NCBI GenBank assembly: GCA_030141605.1
Contig: JAQGDQ010000308.1
Span: forward strand, 186,001-250,000
Reading direction: 5' to 3'
DNA length: 64,000 nucleotides
DNA from: Tubiluchus corallicola
Taxonomy: Eukaryota > Priapulida > Priapulimorpha > Priapulimorphida > Tubiluchidae
In this document: positions 12,501 through 23,330 of the stretch, in pieces
Numbering within the stretch: position 1 is the first letter of the stretch
How the letters are laid out: every line of letters begins with the position of its first letter
The notes under the pieces: model-generated
What the model saw: the letters and a program-made list of their open reading frames with translations, nothing else
Databases searched by the model: none
Told to the model about the DNA's origin: nothing
Made by a program: the position numbers and the translations under genes

Positions 12501-15500
12501 TTTTTGTTCACAAAACGCCTACCGAGCCAAAAAACATGATTCCGAGACGTCTAATGCACATCAATGAAAAACTACGCTTGACCGCCAATAGGCTAGCTTA
12601 GTGGCTATAATACTATTATTATTCAAAGAACTAGCTAGGAACGAATGAATGTCAGATCCGTAATTACTTAGTTATTTATCGCTGTGGGCTACCATCGACG
12701 CGACTAATAGCACTTTTCATCAGACCGGAACTAATTTCGAAAACGCGGAGGAATTTCAGGCTGGAGACAGTCTGTATTACAGACTAGACCGGAGCAGACA
12801 ATATGCGATTAGTACGAGTCTGTACGATCAGCAGAACTAATTTGAAAATAAAAAGCAATAGAAAAACCTCAATGGAATATTGCTTTCGCAGAAAACGAGA
12901 TTACAGTACTGAGCGATAAAGAAATGGCTGGCGCAGAAAATTCTGGGAAACCAAAGATAAAACGTCTGCTGAGTTATTTTGAGAACAAAAAAATTATGCC
13001 TGGGACTGAAAATGACAATACCATACAAGTGATATACTTTGCGTTGTCTTATTATCAGATGTGCTTTCATACAATTACAAGTTTACAGAAAAGGCGAGCA
13101 GCTACGCCGGATAGCGATGGTCACATGTGAGGATAAAAAGAAACTCATTAAAAAATTGGTTATACTTGTTATCAGGCCTAAAAGCTAGCAATTTAATGGG
13201 GGAACGGCAATTTTAAAGACAAAGTATGCATAAAAAACTTTGCACACAAAGTTATATTACCCTTATTTGTTTGAAATACTTATGTGACTAGAAAACAAAA
13301 TTGTTAGTAATTTAAAATGTTCGCCCCAACTGGTAAAATATCACTGATCACTTTCCCAGTGTGCATCGCCTACTTACCAAAAACACAACAACAACACATT
13401 TTTAATGTTATTGACAAAATAAAGTAATTATACTTTTGCATAGTTAGCGGATTGTGCGCTACGAATGCTCTGATTATTTTTTTTATTTTTTCACTACCGT
13501 ATCTCTAAACTAGTTTCAAACGACTTACCGTCAAAATGGCTGCGCCTAATGGTCATTGCGGGAGTCTAAAACTTTTCATGTTTTATACAGCACTGCATGC
13601 TAGTTCAGGCCCTGTGTGCAATAAGGCAGCATGTAGGTGACACAAGACGAAATTTTTAAATTTTATTTATGAAGAGTGTTTCTTGTGCTTTGAGAACTTA
13701 AAATTGCAAAGCGGCACATCAAAGTGAAAGTCTGTAATCTTAAAATAAGCACAGCTTAAAAAGAGCGGACGGCAACCGAGTCTAAATAGCCCAAGGGTCA
13801 GCTAAAATCTTTTCTATATTTTTAGGTCGCGCGGGTTTTTATTTCTGAACTCTAAATATTGGTCATGAAGGGCGTATGTGCTAGCAACTGAAGACTGCGG
13901 AGTAAATTTTAAAACAAGCTTTTACTATATCTTGGTGCAAAAACTAAAAAGTTTGTTTTGAAATTGAATATAAATTTAAACCAAGGATCCTGGGTAGTAC
14001 CAGATTGGTCTGTTGGTTAACAGTTGCGGCATGAGCCGCACCAAAACGTAAAGCAGATATTAATTTATGACTAAGGCCGGCTGACAGCGCTGCCAATGGC
14101 GTACGTGACTATGTAGGCACTGTCATTGTTGTCTTTAATATATTCTTTTTCTTAGCTGTTTAGTAGTATTGTTTGCCGTAGTCTATAATATTAAGTTAGC
14201 CAACTCAGCCGAGTTAGTCTGTTTCCTGTTTGGTGTTTAAAGGACAAGAAAAAGGGTACCTGAAGTAGGTTTCAGAAAAATCGCCTCAAAAAATTATATT
14301 ACTTTATAGCAATTTTATGCGTATATCGTACTCGCGTTGAAAGGATTTTTTGTTTGTTTTCATTTTAAATCTCCCGCAATACTGTTCCGACGGCGCCATT
14401 ACGACGTCACCTACGCAAACGTAAATCAGGGGAAGAAAAGGTAATGTTAAACTATGTCCCAAAAAACTTCCCATGCAAATTTACATTACTTAGATATTGT
14501 TTACCTGCTGGAAATGCTTATGTAATTAGAAAAGAAAATTATTAATTATTTAAAATGTTTTCACCAATGGGTAAAATATCGCTGACTCATCTTCAGGGTG
14601 CACCACTCACTAATCAAAAACGCATTTTTAATCTTATTGACAAGATACGGTATTTAAAAATTTGCTTAGTGACGTATGCGTTAGGAATGCCCTGATTATT
14701 TTTTCAAACTTTACTCGGTGTTATCTAAACTTGTTTCAAATGACTTATCGTCAAAATGGCTGCGTCTAACTGTCATGAAGAGAATATTTAAATTTACATG
14801 TATTATACAATGTTACTGTCGACGCAAGTCCTGTATGCAAAAAGGCAGTATGTAAGCGGTATGAAATTTCAAGACGAATTTTTTTAGCTTTATGTAAGTG
14901 GAGGATTTTCTTGTGCTTTAAAAGGACGGCCAAAAAACGACTGAATGGGTTTTACTGAAATTCTGTATGAGTTTCGGGCCTTTGGGAAAGACATAGAAAT
15001 AGCGTCCAAAATAGCACATTTGAGGCTTTATTGTGTTTAACACACGCCCGCACACCACCCAAACGACATGGATGGCGGACATAGAGAGATGATCACTGTA
15101 ATTTTCTGATTTTTGCTTCCCGAAAATAAATGTATACGATCCACAACACAGCTATTAAGATGAAAATGAGTTAAAAGCGGCAAGAAGATAGATGCAAGTC
15201 CTTTAAGTCACTCTCACCATAAATTCCCTTAAACTTCTATATAATAGCCCTTTTACCCTCATGTTAAATTCATCATGCGATGTCTCCTAAATTCACCATA
15301 AATAGCACCAGCTGGTACTGTAATTTCAAAATGCCACTTGTGTCATTATTTAATAAACCTGATCACACGACGTTTTAGTTCACTTTCTAATAAACTATTA
15401 TGATGGACATTTTATTTGGTACGCCTTTTATTTAAGTGTAATTTCGTCTAGACTTGCCAAACCTCGAGGTTTAAAGGGCGTCCTGTCTGTAACCTCTAAT

Positions 15501-17760
15501 AAAACTATGTGAAGGAGCGTGTGAATAGTTATTTAATGAATGTGTTAACATTAAAAATACACCTTCACCACAGTTTAAACAATAGTATGCATATGCAGTC
15601 GAGCTGCAAACCCGCATTTAAAAACTCGCCCAGCGAGAGATCAGACTTAGTCATATGATAACAAAAATATTGCTTTATACAGAAGTCTATAGGGCTAAAA
15701 TAAGTTCAAAGATGCAAATTGAACTTTAAATTTTTTTTCAGGATAAATAATTCAGATGTAAAGCTTGTTCTTGTTACAATGGAATTTAGAAATCTTACAA
15801 ATTATAAACCCGTTAAAACGCTATTTGACTAAAAAAATTTGTGTCCCCCCCCCAAGCGGAACTTACCTACAAAGGTCATATCGGCAAACCTTGCATATCG
15901 GCAATTGCAATTTTGCACCACCCATGCTAATTTTGCTACGCTGAATTTGAATGTAATGCTGAGAATTAGCAGCAACTGATGAAAAAAAGTCTAAAAACAG
16001 CAATGCATTGCAAAGCGTTATATCTTAAGAAAGATCGGGGACTTGCAAATTATCATATCTGCAACTGGTGAATCTGACTGGCCAGCCAAGGTCACATGAT
16101 AATAAAACGACCTATGCGTTTAACACAAATGGTAGCCTAAGAACTCCAAATATATTATCTGGCCTTGCTATCCGAAAAAATCTTTAACTGTTGTGCTGTA
16201 CGCATTCTGGTTGAACATTATTTAAAGACAAAAGTAAAAAAACACAAGCTTCATTCAAAAAGATAAAGATAAATAGTCAAATGACAAAAAGCAAAATGCT
16301 ACAGAAAAAGAAAACACGCCAATGACAATAAAGATAATCAGTGGAATGAGTTTTTCAAATAGAAGTTGATTTGAATTAATAAAAGCAATTAGAAGCCTGC
16401 ATCAGACCATGTCAACTTTTCAACAGCGTTGCATTAAAAGATGCCAATTAATAAAAAACACCAATGACAGCCCTATACACGGTTGTATCTGTACAGCATA
16501 CACTCAGTTGCACATTGTGAAAAATAGTAGTAAAGGGTTATTTTTCAAAATAAACATGGTCTGTGCAGAACATATGATCCCTGGAACATATTAGTTGTGT
16601 CTGTTATACTGTCTACATGAAATGTTTAACAAGTAAATGAAAAACCAAGTGCTTAATTATTGCTTACAGAGGCTAAAAACGAGTATCACGCATAGCAGAA
16701 CTTCTGAGTCCACTAGACATTATAAGCGAGGCAGTCTAGTGTGTTACACAGCTTAAAATAGTATTTTTGACCAAACATTCTTATTTTTTTATAACGTTGA
16801 AAAACGTAAGAAAATACTCACTGCTAATCATTATTTCTAGGGCACAGTCTGTGTCGAATGGGAAAAAAGTTATGTCTAAGCGAACAGTGCAGGCAAAGAC
16901 GCGAACATCTAAAAATAGCGTGGAATTTTCGTCAAATTTGCGTTGAACGACTAGCATTGCATTACTCGGCTTATAAATATCGACGAAGAAAAGTCGCCCT
17001 AAAGTTGAACCCGAAATATCATTAAATATTGCACAGACAAAGCACGGATACACTTTTGCATTATAATAACTGTTTGTGCGGGAGAAACAATTATTATAAT
17101 GTCAGTGTGGTCGGCATCAGAATATTCTACCGTACTAGAAACCTAGACGTCAGAGGCTGACGCCGCTAAAAAATTTCAGACTACTACGTTAACCGCTTCA
17201 CTATATAGGCATTTTTCATTGCTTAAAGTCGGTAGGCGTGTTGAGCTAACTCATTTACTTCATTTATAGACTGATGTATATGATTTGAAAGCGTATATGA
17301 AAGCCTATCTCAAGGAATCCACGGTACATAAAAAACTCGGAAGACATATGATTAAATTTGTATAAGTTACAAAATTCAATAGCAGGCTAAATGAAAATTA
17401 TGAGTTTGTGGTAAATGTTATATTTTGACTTTTAAGTTTCTTACTTTTAAACTTATGAGGACATACAGTAGCAACTCTAGCATAATGGAAATTGGATATT
17501 GCAAAGTTCACGACAAAGACTCCGTTAGTATTTTTACCGATGCACCTATCGACAAATAAGTTAAAGAAAAACTCGAAGCGCTCACAAAAAGCCGACCGAG
17601 CAAGGCAGCAGACTGTTGCTGTGTACACAAACCTCACACAAGTTGCTATTGATTCTACAGGCTAGTTGTAATAGACAGACGGCAGACAGCAGAATTCGTG
17701 TAACCTAGATCCTATGAAGCAAGGACACGACTCCCTAAGCCAGGCAGAAGAGGAGGGAGA

Positions 17761-17807
<47 letters not shown>

Positions 17808-20800
17808 CGCGGGGAGGGGCGAGAGAGAGTACCCGTGGGGGAGGGGGAAGAACAGAAAAATATAGCAAGAACGAGAGCTCAGTAGCACGATTATGCAATT
17901 ATAATCACAGCAGCTTTGAAACAAAATTGTATGTGTACACTCATCCTGCAGCTAAAATTTGTCTGAAAACGCAGGACTCTCTCTCAGCTCTACTTTGGAC
18001 CCACAAGTTTGTTTGTTTGTTTGCTTGTTTGAACCTACAGTGGTTCATCTTATGCTGTATGTTATCATGTGAGTATCCCAAGTAAGCTTAATTTTCAAAA
18101 TGTATATTGACTATCATTGACCATAATATAGAACTGAAATGATAAGCCTGATCTGAAAGTGTGAAACTAGAACATTATTTGATGTTTCATGACAGACTTC
18201 GAAGCATCCAATAATCAACGACCTTTGATCATGAATGTTAAATAAGAGAACCATGACGACGACAGTAAAATAAATTGACCTATTCATTTGCCAAGTCTGG
18301 TACAGCCAGCACATGTATCATTCAGGCAGGTATAAATGACATGCCATTAAGTGCCGGCTACGCTTGCTATGCTACTAGCCAATCAATACTTGAATACTCC
18401 CAACAAACACGTCTTAATTAAAAATTAAAATACATGTCATATAGCCTACAAAGTGTGCTACATAATATAAAACGATAAAAAGAGAAAACATTAATTTAAT
18501 GTTGCACGTTAAATTTAAACTCATTGAATTATCAGCTTGCAAAGACAACAAAGCCAGAACTGAGGTTAAAAAACAGCCAGTAGTTAGGGATAAGTCTTTT
18601 GGAAATCTAAAGGAGAGAAACCATCCAGAATAATGTATTATATGAGACATTGTGAACTTTATAATAGTTTCATGAAAAAGTGTCTTAAATCATGTACATG
18701 ACTGTGAATGTCAGTTAATACTTAATACCACAAGATGTGTAACCAGATACGATTTAAGGTTTATTACATGCAGAGGGTAATAAGTTTAAGCAGGGAAATT
18801 TAGGAAGAAACAAACTGGTCTATAAACAGCAGAGGTATTTACATTTAATTTATATACCTGACGTCTTTTGCGGGTATCTACATCAAACTTCTCTTTCATT
18901 TTCTCCAGTTCTGGTTTCAGTTTCTCGAAGTCCTCTTGATCTGTAGCAAGCTGAATATACCACCTCCAATTACTAGAGTCAAAACCCCAATGACAGGTGC
19001 GATTCTCCAAAGGTTTGTGAGAGTGGATCACAAATTGCTGCGGAGAAAGAAGTCCATGGCAGTGACAACAAGTGATACACTTAGCATCAGGGCTGTCATA
19101 TAGTTCAGGTGAGAAAATTCCCTTACAGCGACCAAAGCATTTATGAAACACCTGAAAGCTATGCTTGGTAACTGTGCACGTGCTTTTAGGAACTGCCTTG
19201 TGCAATAAGGAATTACACAAACGCTCTGCATCAGTCTTAGTTATCAGTCCACAACTTGCTGCAGAGAACGGTAATATTCCCGACAGCTTTAGGATCTCCA
19301 GCTGTTCTGGATTGCAGCGAGAGCAGAATATGTGTAACTCATCACACACTGAATAAATCTGCTCCAATTTAAACTCACGTAACACACTATTTAGAACCTG
19401 TGGCAAACACAGTCGTTTCTCACCACCAACAACAAAGCATGAAATCAGTTCATTTTCCAATAGAGTAAGCTGTCGATCACTTCGGCTTTGATCAGGTTGA
19501 AATAGGACTGGGAATGACTGTACTGGATAAGGTATTGCAGCAATTTGCTGCATTTGTTCAAGTTCTTCATTATATGTGGTGCCACTTGCTTGTGGCTTCA
19601 TTATACTTTTGTCTGAATGATTTGGACTCTTTTTGTCTGGTGGGCTCATATTATTCCATGCTGACGAACAGCTAGCTGGTCCACTCAAACTGTCCATAGA
19701 CACCATCTGGTAACTTTTCAAAACCCTCCGAAGATGAGGGCTTGATGTGTTTTCCTCTTGCTGATGTTGATCCATTACATTTGTAGCTGCATTTCTAAAT
19801 TCTGGAAGTAATAATAATAGTGTGTATCTAAGAAGTATTGGAAAATGCAGTGAAGTACTGTATCAGTAGTAAATACTATTAGGCCTGTATGACTGTTGTG
19901 GGTTGTGATAACAATCTTTTTCATTTGGAGCTTGAACTTATAAGTCCCCCCTCCAAGAAGACCTATTTTTAAACTGCAGTCGAAGCACAAACAAAATCTG
20001 TCTATGATTATAAAGTACTTAGCCGAGTCGCAGTTGACAGGTGAAACTACCAAATTTCAATAATCTGTGGAATACCAGTGATTAAAAAATAATTTACCAA
20101 CTACAATAAGTAGACAAAACTGCTTAGACATCTAGTACTACTACTACTTCTACTACGTACTATCATCTATTCTAGGCTTACATAATCTTACACAATAAAA
20201 ACTATAAAAAACTGGTTTTTTAATGAACTTTGAAAATCATTATATAATATCAATTCCAACATATCCAATGGTAGAAGCATATAGTCAAGCAAGTTAATAG
20301 TGGGAAAGAAGAAGATACCTAAGTCAGATTGCTGTTATGTTATTCCATTTTCTTTAAACTGCCTCAAGTTCTCACTCTCTTTAGTTTAGGAACGAAAAAG
20401 GACAGAATTACAATAAAAATGTGGCTAATGTTAGCTGGTTGAGGCTGTGCTCGGGACTCCATTGCAAGTACTTACACACTCTCTTAGAAACCTCAGAGCT
20501 GGTTTTTACCTGATTTGTCGACTTAGCCTCTGGTAACCTTAACATATATACGTATATGCTTTCACAATAATGTCAATTTCACAAAGCACGTTAAATTTAG
20601 ATATCAGTTATTATATATATAGAAGCAAACAAAAATCCCATAAAGAAATAATATACTTTTTAAATTACTATAATTAGGCCAAATACATGAATATATAAGA
20701 AGGTGACTATCAGTGATACATGTGCTGCAATCGGTACTATAGGACAACTATAAAGCGGAATCGACATTAAATAGCACTGCCTACATAATGACACTGCGAA

Positions 20801-20979
20801 GAACTACGTCTTTAATATGTTATTATTATTAAACTGGTAGATCTACTAGTACTAATATAAAAAATTTTCATAGAAAACTTACCGCTACTAGATGGATCTT
20901 TCACGATATGCCACCGGATCTGTGTTATGTTAGCACTGACTGTGACGGTCGGTCTCGCTTCGTTAAACTCGCTTATCAT
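3261..20979 (-). CDS. SKI: Ski/Sno proto-oncogene family transcriptional co-repressor (complete gene)
   Basis: Nuclear co-repressor that binds SMAD proteins and dampens TGF-beta/BMP signalling. Coding exons in transcript order: 20979-20883, 19801-18858, 7204-7041, 6465-6385, 5711-5488, 4616-4444, 3542-3261. All junctions are GT-AG and all phases agree, giving 1965 nt, 654 residues (human SKI about 730, SnoN about 680). Residues about 146-233 are the Ski/Sno/Dac domain ([33 protein letters not shown]). Residues about 241-340 are the SAND-like SMAD4-binding zinc domain ([27 protein letters not shown]). The C-terminus (about 540-650) is a Leu/Glu/Gln/Arg-rich coiled coil, as expected for Ski/Sno dimerisation. 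Exons 1-2 are certain. Exons 3-7 are joined across an 11.65-kb intron on phase, strand, a matching short motif (HPNVAA versus APNV in Ski/Sno) and the coiled-coil end. It could be SKI or SKIL, since one ancestral gene is expected outside vertebrates. Confidence 0.88.
4444..4616 (-). CDS. SKI: Ski/Sno coding exon 6
   Basis: 173 nt, entered with one carried base and left in phase 0 at a GTACGT donor. It encodes an acidic stretch ([18 protein letters not shown]) and then the start of the coiled coil ([19 protein letters not shown]). The open frame on the opposite strand over the same bases is its shadow. Confidence 0.82.
5488..5711 (-). CDS. SKI: Ski/Sno coding exon 5 (disordered linker)
   Basis: 224 nt between a tttttgacag acceptor and a GTACAA donor. 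It encodes a Ser/Pro/Ala-rich linker that starts near [12 protein letters not shown], the position at which vertebrate Ski/Sno proteins carry an APNV motif. A basic patch TPKKRAF may serve as nuclear localisation signal (inference). Confidence 0.82.
6385..6465 (-). CDS. SKI: Ski/Sno coding exon 4 (81 nt)
   Basis: A short exon with a GTAAGT donor and a pyrimidine-rich acceptor (ttttttttag). It carries two bases in and two bases out, so 27 codons are added without changing frame; skipping it would keep the frame. The encoded stretch is polar ([17 protein letters not shown]) with no known motif. Confidence 0.78.
7041..7204 (-). CDS. SKI: Ski/Sno coding exon 3
   Basis: 164 nt, entered in phase 0 after the long intron 2 (acceptor cttttgcag) and left with two bases at a GTAGCC donor. 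It encodes a Trp/Phe/Gly-rich segment ([28 protein letters not shown]). Vertebrate Ski and SnoN have a loosely similar Trp/Pro segment between the SMAD4-binding domain and the linker. The join to exon 2 is the least certain step of the model. Confidence 0.75.
8821..9024 (+). other. Unidentified GC-richer open frame inside Ski intron 2
   Basis: A 67-codon open frame whose base composition is clearly less AT-rich than its surroundings. It lies downstream of a stretch (8400-8640) resembling the AT-rich end of a repeat and a run of A then G near 8650. The opposite strand is also largely open. I do not recognise the product; it may be a piece of a mobile element or a former exon. It probably does not code today. 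Confidence 0.2.
13198..13691. repeat. Direct repeat, copy 1 (about 0.5 kb)
   Basis: Resembles 14428-14920 along its whole length in the same orientation, with shared words such as tttaaaatgtt, ggtaaaatatc, gtcaaaatggctgcg and cttgtgctttg. The period is about 1.23 kb. The copies have many substitutions and small gaps, so the duplication is old. The class is unknown. Confidence 0.8.
14428..14920. repeat. Direct repeat, copy 2 (about 0.5 kb)
   Basis: Second copy of the repeat at 13198-13691. The 0.74 kb between the copies is AT-rich and shows no open frame. The pair could be the terminal repeats of an old non-autonomous retroelement or two units of a long-period tandem repeat. Confidence 0.8.
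16822..16998 (-). other. Exon-like open frame within Ski intron 2 (B)
   Basis: A 177-nt open stretch bounded on the minus strand by a ctttag acceptor and a consensus GTGAGT donor. It encodes 58 residues including [18 protein letters not shown]. Phase matches the frame at 17445-17545 upstream (one base carried). The FPFD..C pattern recalls Cys-loop receptors, but the spacing between the cysteines is 14 instead of 13, so no function is assigned. It does not fit the phase of the Ski exons around it. Confidence 0.25.
17445..17545 (-). other. Exon-like open frame within Ski intron 2 (A)
   Basis: A 101-nt stretch between a gatag acceptor and a GTAAGA donor on the minus strand, encoding about 33 residues ([20 protein letters not shown]). 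It could splice in frame to 16822-16998. No family is recognised. Confidence 0.2.
17748..17831. repeat. GA-rich simple repeat
   Basis: An uninterrupted (GA) run of about 20 units at 17765-17804, flanked by imperfect GA/GGA sequence. The open frames across it (Glu/Arg on +, Ser/Leu on -) are low-complexity artefacts. Confidence 0.95.
18858..19801 (-). CDS. SKI: Ski/Sno coding exon 2 (Ski/Sno/Dac and SMAD4-binding domains)
   Basis: A 944-nt exon entered with one carried base and left in phase 0 at a GTATAT donor. It encodes residues 33-347. The order is a Ser-rich N-terminal part, then the Ski/Sno/Dac fold (about 146-233), then the SAND-like zinc domain with its conserved Cys/His residues ([27 protein letters not shown]). 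An internal ATG at 19775 could start a shorter form, but the phase-matched first exon at 20979 argues for the longer protein. Confidence 0.96.
20883..20979 (-). CDS. SKI: Ski/Sno coding exon 1 (start codon)
   Basis: ATG at 20979-20977 opens 32 codons ([20 protein letters not shown]...), followed by a consensus GTAAGT donor. The single carried base joins exon 2 at an acceptor (ttattacttccag) and keeps the frame through to the exon-2 methionine. A stop lies just upstream of the ATG in frame. Confidence 0.85.
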
Positions 20980-21164
20980 TCAATGAATTTAACTGCTAAT
21001 AACTAGCCTAACTTGCTGGGTCGTTCGTGGCTGGCAGTCGCGGCTGCGCTATTTTCGGGTTACAAAGAGGTCAGGAAATTTCAGCGAAAATTTGTGCACC
21101 GTTGCTGCTTGTTTATTAACTATTCACCACGATTCGTGCAGCTAACCAGAGGCATAGCCATAAA
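20980..21164. promoter_or_regulatory. Ski/Sno 5' region, possible divergent promoter
   Basis: A 185-bp less AT-rich interval between the Ski start codon (minus) and a short plus-strand open frame starting at 21165. It must contain the Ski 5' UTR and probably the core promoter. No TATA box or other named site stands out. Divergent use is inferred only from the adjacent + frame. Confidence 0.3.
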
Positions 21165-21332
21165 ATGACCGGCGTAAAGACAGTAGACTTCAAAAATTAT
21201 AGGAAATATGAAGTCAGTGGCTTGTCAGCACCACTTCCGTTCAAGTGGTCTGTTCAACGTGCAGTATTGGTGTGTCTAAAATCAGAACAAAATAATATAC
21301 GCTTAGAATGCATTGCAAATTTAGACAAATAA
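21165..21332 (+). other. Short open frame divergent to Ski/Sno (55 codons)
   Basis: ATG at 21165, stop TAA at 21330-21332. The start MTGVKTVDFKNYRKYEVSGL is not low-complexity, and a GT donor-like site (gtgtgt) follows codon 36. It could be a small protein or the first exon of a gene, but no continuing exon was found to its right. No family recognised. Confidence 0.22.
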
Positions 21333-22289
21333 AATACATGTAACATTTGATGTGTATCACGAAAATTTTGGAACATCCTCAGATTATCAGATACAGAGAT
21401 TTATGAATATTTTTACCTTGATGCTAATCTTATGTTACTTTGCAACCTTCCAAGTCTAAGCGAGTATCTTACTCAATCTTCTTTTTCTAATAATGAATTA
21501 GACCCTAATTATGTTATACCTAGATTTGATAGTCCCTACTATAAATTAAACACTCTTCGTAGTGCAATCGTGTAATCCCGAATTCTCCAAATACCACTTT
21601 TCTATGTAACATACCATGTTATACTTTTCTGTATTATCATGATTCAAACATTTGTGCTGGGGAGTTGGTCTATATGTAAGCAATTCATTAAATTTCTCAG
21701 AAAACATATATCTAAAAATACATTATAATAATTCCAACACAAATTATGTAAGTTGAAAATATTTGGATCAATATTGAAACTAAATGTAACAAAAAAAATA
21801 GCTTTGTAGTTTTATAGACATCCCAACACTGATGTTTTGACTTTTCATTCAGAAATGAAACATATATATATACTGACATATATTAATAGGTCGGAAAACA
21901 AAATTAATGTTATGTATGTGGTGATATGAATATCAATTTGTTACAGTATGAGGAAAACACTCTGTTGCCTCATATGCGTCCATGCTATTTCCAATTATTT
22001 TGTTCCTGTAATTACGTGTATAACCAGAATTACATAATAATATGAGTTAATTTTTTATATATTGTGCTGCTGGTATCATTTTGTACAACGTTGCAAATCA
22101 CCTGCCACTTTTCTGTTAAATTCTCACTATATAAAAAAATAGTACTCGAAAAGTACGTGAAGAACGTTAATCAAAGCAGTTTTGTAGAAGATTTAAACAG
22201 CAAATTTATGGAAATTTCACTCAACTTTCAACTCATGACTCCTCCTCTATCTTCGTGCACATATATACGCATACATGCACACCTTCATA

Positions 22290-22390
22290 ACTACAATGGT
22301 AAATCCTTCACCAATCTCCAAGACATTGCAAATTGTCTTAATGGTCTTTTCCAATCAGCAGGTTTGAGTATGACAAAAAATTCATCATCC
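22290..22390. repeat. Direct repeat copy A (about 100 bp)
   Basis: Nearly identical to 22668-22769 in the same orientation; shared words include ccaatctccaagacattgca and aatcagcaggtt. About ten differences over 100 bases. Confidence 0.85.
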
Positions 22391-22545
22391 TGGCGATTAT
22401 AGCTGACATTTTTCAGGTATTTAGTTTTTTTAACATGCAAAAGCTTTTTAGCCATAACTTAAAAACTACTAAGACTACAAACGTGTAACTTTCACAGCCG
22501 AAGGTTAATTCATTATTGAAATGTTATGCTGTGAAATTTCAACTT

Positions 22546-22611
22546 TGTGAAATACAATCTGTGAAACACACTGTGAAATACAATCTGTGAAACACACTGT
22601 GAAATACAATC
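22546..22611. repeat. 26-bp tandem repeat, about 2.5 units
   Basis: Two perfect 26-bp units (tgtgaaatacaat followed by ctgtgaaacacac) and a partial third, lying between the two copies of the 100-bp direct repeat. Confidence 0.9.
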
Positions 22612-22667
22612 AACAGTGTGCTAATTGAACTATAAAAATAAAAATAATATATTGCCAACACAAGTTG

Positions 22668-22769
22668 ACTACAACAGTAAATCCTTCGCCAATCTCCAAG
22701 ACATTGCAAATTGTTTTAATGGTCTTTTCTAATCAGCAGGTTCGAATATGGCAAAAAATTCCATCATCC
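22668..22769. repeat. Direct repeat copy B (about 100 bp)
   Basis: Second copy of 22290-22390, 378 bp away in the same orientation. Confidence 0.85.
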
Positions 22770-23155
22770 AGTGTTACCTCAAATATTACCTACCCCACTT
22801 TTAATTATTCAATTTGCTTTTATCTGTTACACATGATGAAATAAGAGCACCAATCATTAAATTTAACTCCTACATCACTGTAAAAATTTGCTGCATTTTG
22901 CATCGGTTCTTGAAAAACTGCTTTCACTAAGCAGCTATTACGTTACATTTGGTAATTTTTGTAGGTTTCTACTCCTCATAAAATGGATTTTCATGCAAAA
23001 TTACATATCAAAATGCATTTGCTTACCTTAGACAAATTACAAATCGATTTTTGACAAAAAGATTGAAAAAGCTTTCAGTAACTGCAATGTGCACCATAAC
23101 AATGTATAGTATCACTTATGTGAAATCGACTAATACAGAAAATTTCTATTATTCG

Positions 23156-23330
23156 TTTAGTTTAGTGTAGTGTAGTGTAGTGTAGTGTAGTGTAGTGTAG
23201 TGTAGTGTAGTGTAGTGTCGTGTCGTGTCGTGTCGTGTCGTGTCGTGTCGTGTCGTTTCGTTTCGTTTCGTTTCGTTTCGTTTCGTTTAGCTTAGCTTAG
23301 CTTAGCTTAGCTTAGTTTAGTTTAGTTTAG
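23156..23330. repeat. Pentanucleotide array with variants sorted into blocks (35 units)
   Basis: Thirty-five consecutive pentamers without a break: TTTAG x2, TGTAG x10, TGTCG x8, TTTCG x6, TTTAG x1, CTTAG x5, TTTAG x3. Each block differs from the next by exactly one base. No coding or telomeric role is apparent; the unit is not the metazoan telomere hexamer. Confidence 0.98.

Larger units (their letters stand above)
7205..18857 (-). other. Ski/Sno intron 2, 11.65 kb
   Basis: AT-rich intron between the zinc-domain exon and the linker exons. It contains a diverged direct repeat (13198-13691 and 14428-14920), a GA-rich tract (17748-17831), a (TTTG)n-like tract near 10925-10975, an unplaced GC-richer open frame at 8821-9024, and two phase-compatible exon-like frames at 16822-16998 and 17445-17545 on the same strand as Ski. 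Open frames at 11371-11793 and 12186-12522 (both minus) have no recognisable domain. Regulatory elements are plausible in so long an intron, but none can be named. Confidence 0.7.
21333..23155. other. AT-rich spacer with short duplications
   Basis: No gene recognised. Open frames around 21400-21570 (NELDPNYVIPRFDSPYYKLN) and 22064-22402 may be old LINE pieces but cannot be placed. The stretch contains the duplicated segment 22290-22390/22668-22769 and the 26-bp tandem repeat at 22546-22611. Confidence 0.4.

Noticed and set aside
12186-12522. Minus-strand open frame of about 110 codons with hydrophobic stretch ([13 protein letters not shown])
   Set aside because: No family recognised, no credible splice partner, and the opposite strand is also open; kept only as part of the Ski intron description.
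16822-16998. Cys-loop ligand-gated channel exon, suggested by FFPFDTDC
   Set aside because: The cysteines are 14 residues apart, with FPFD two residues before the second cysteine; the family pattern needs 13 and three. No transmembrane exons follow on the strand.
17662-18085. Glu/Arg-rich and Ser/Leu-rich proteins across the GA tract
   Set aside because: They are translations of a simple repeat, open in several frames on both strands, with no conserved sequence outside it.
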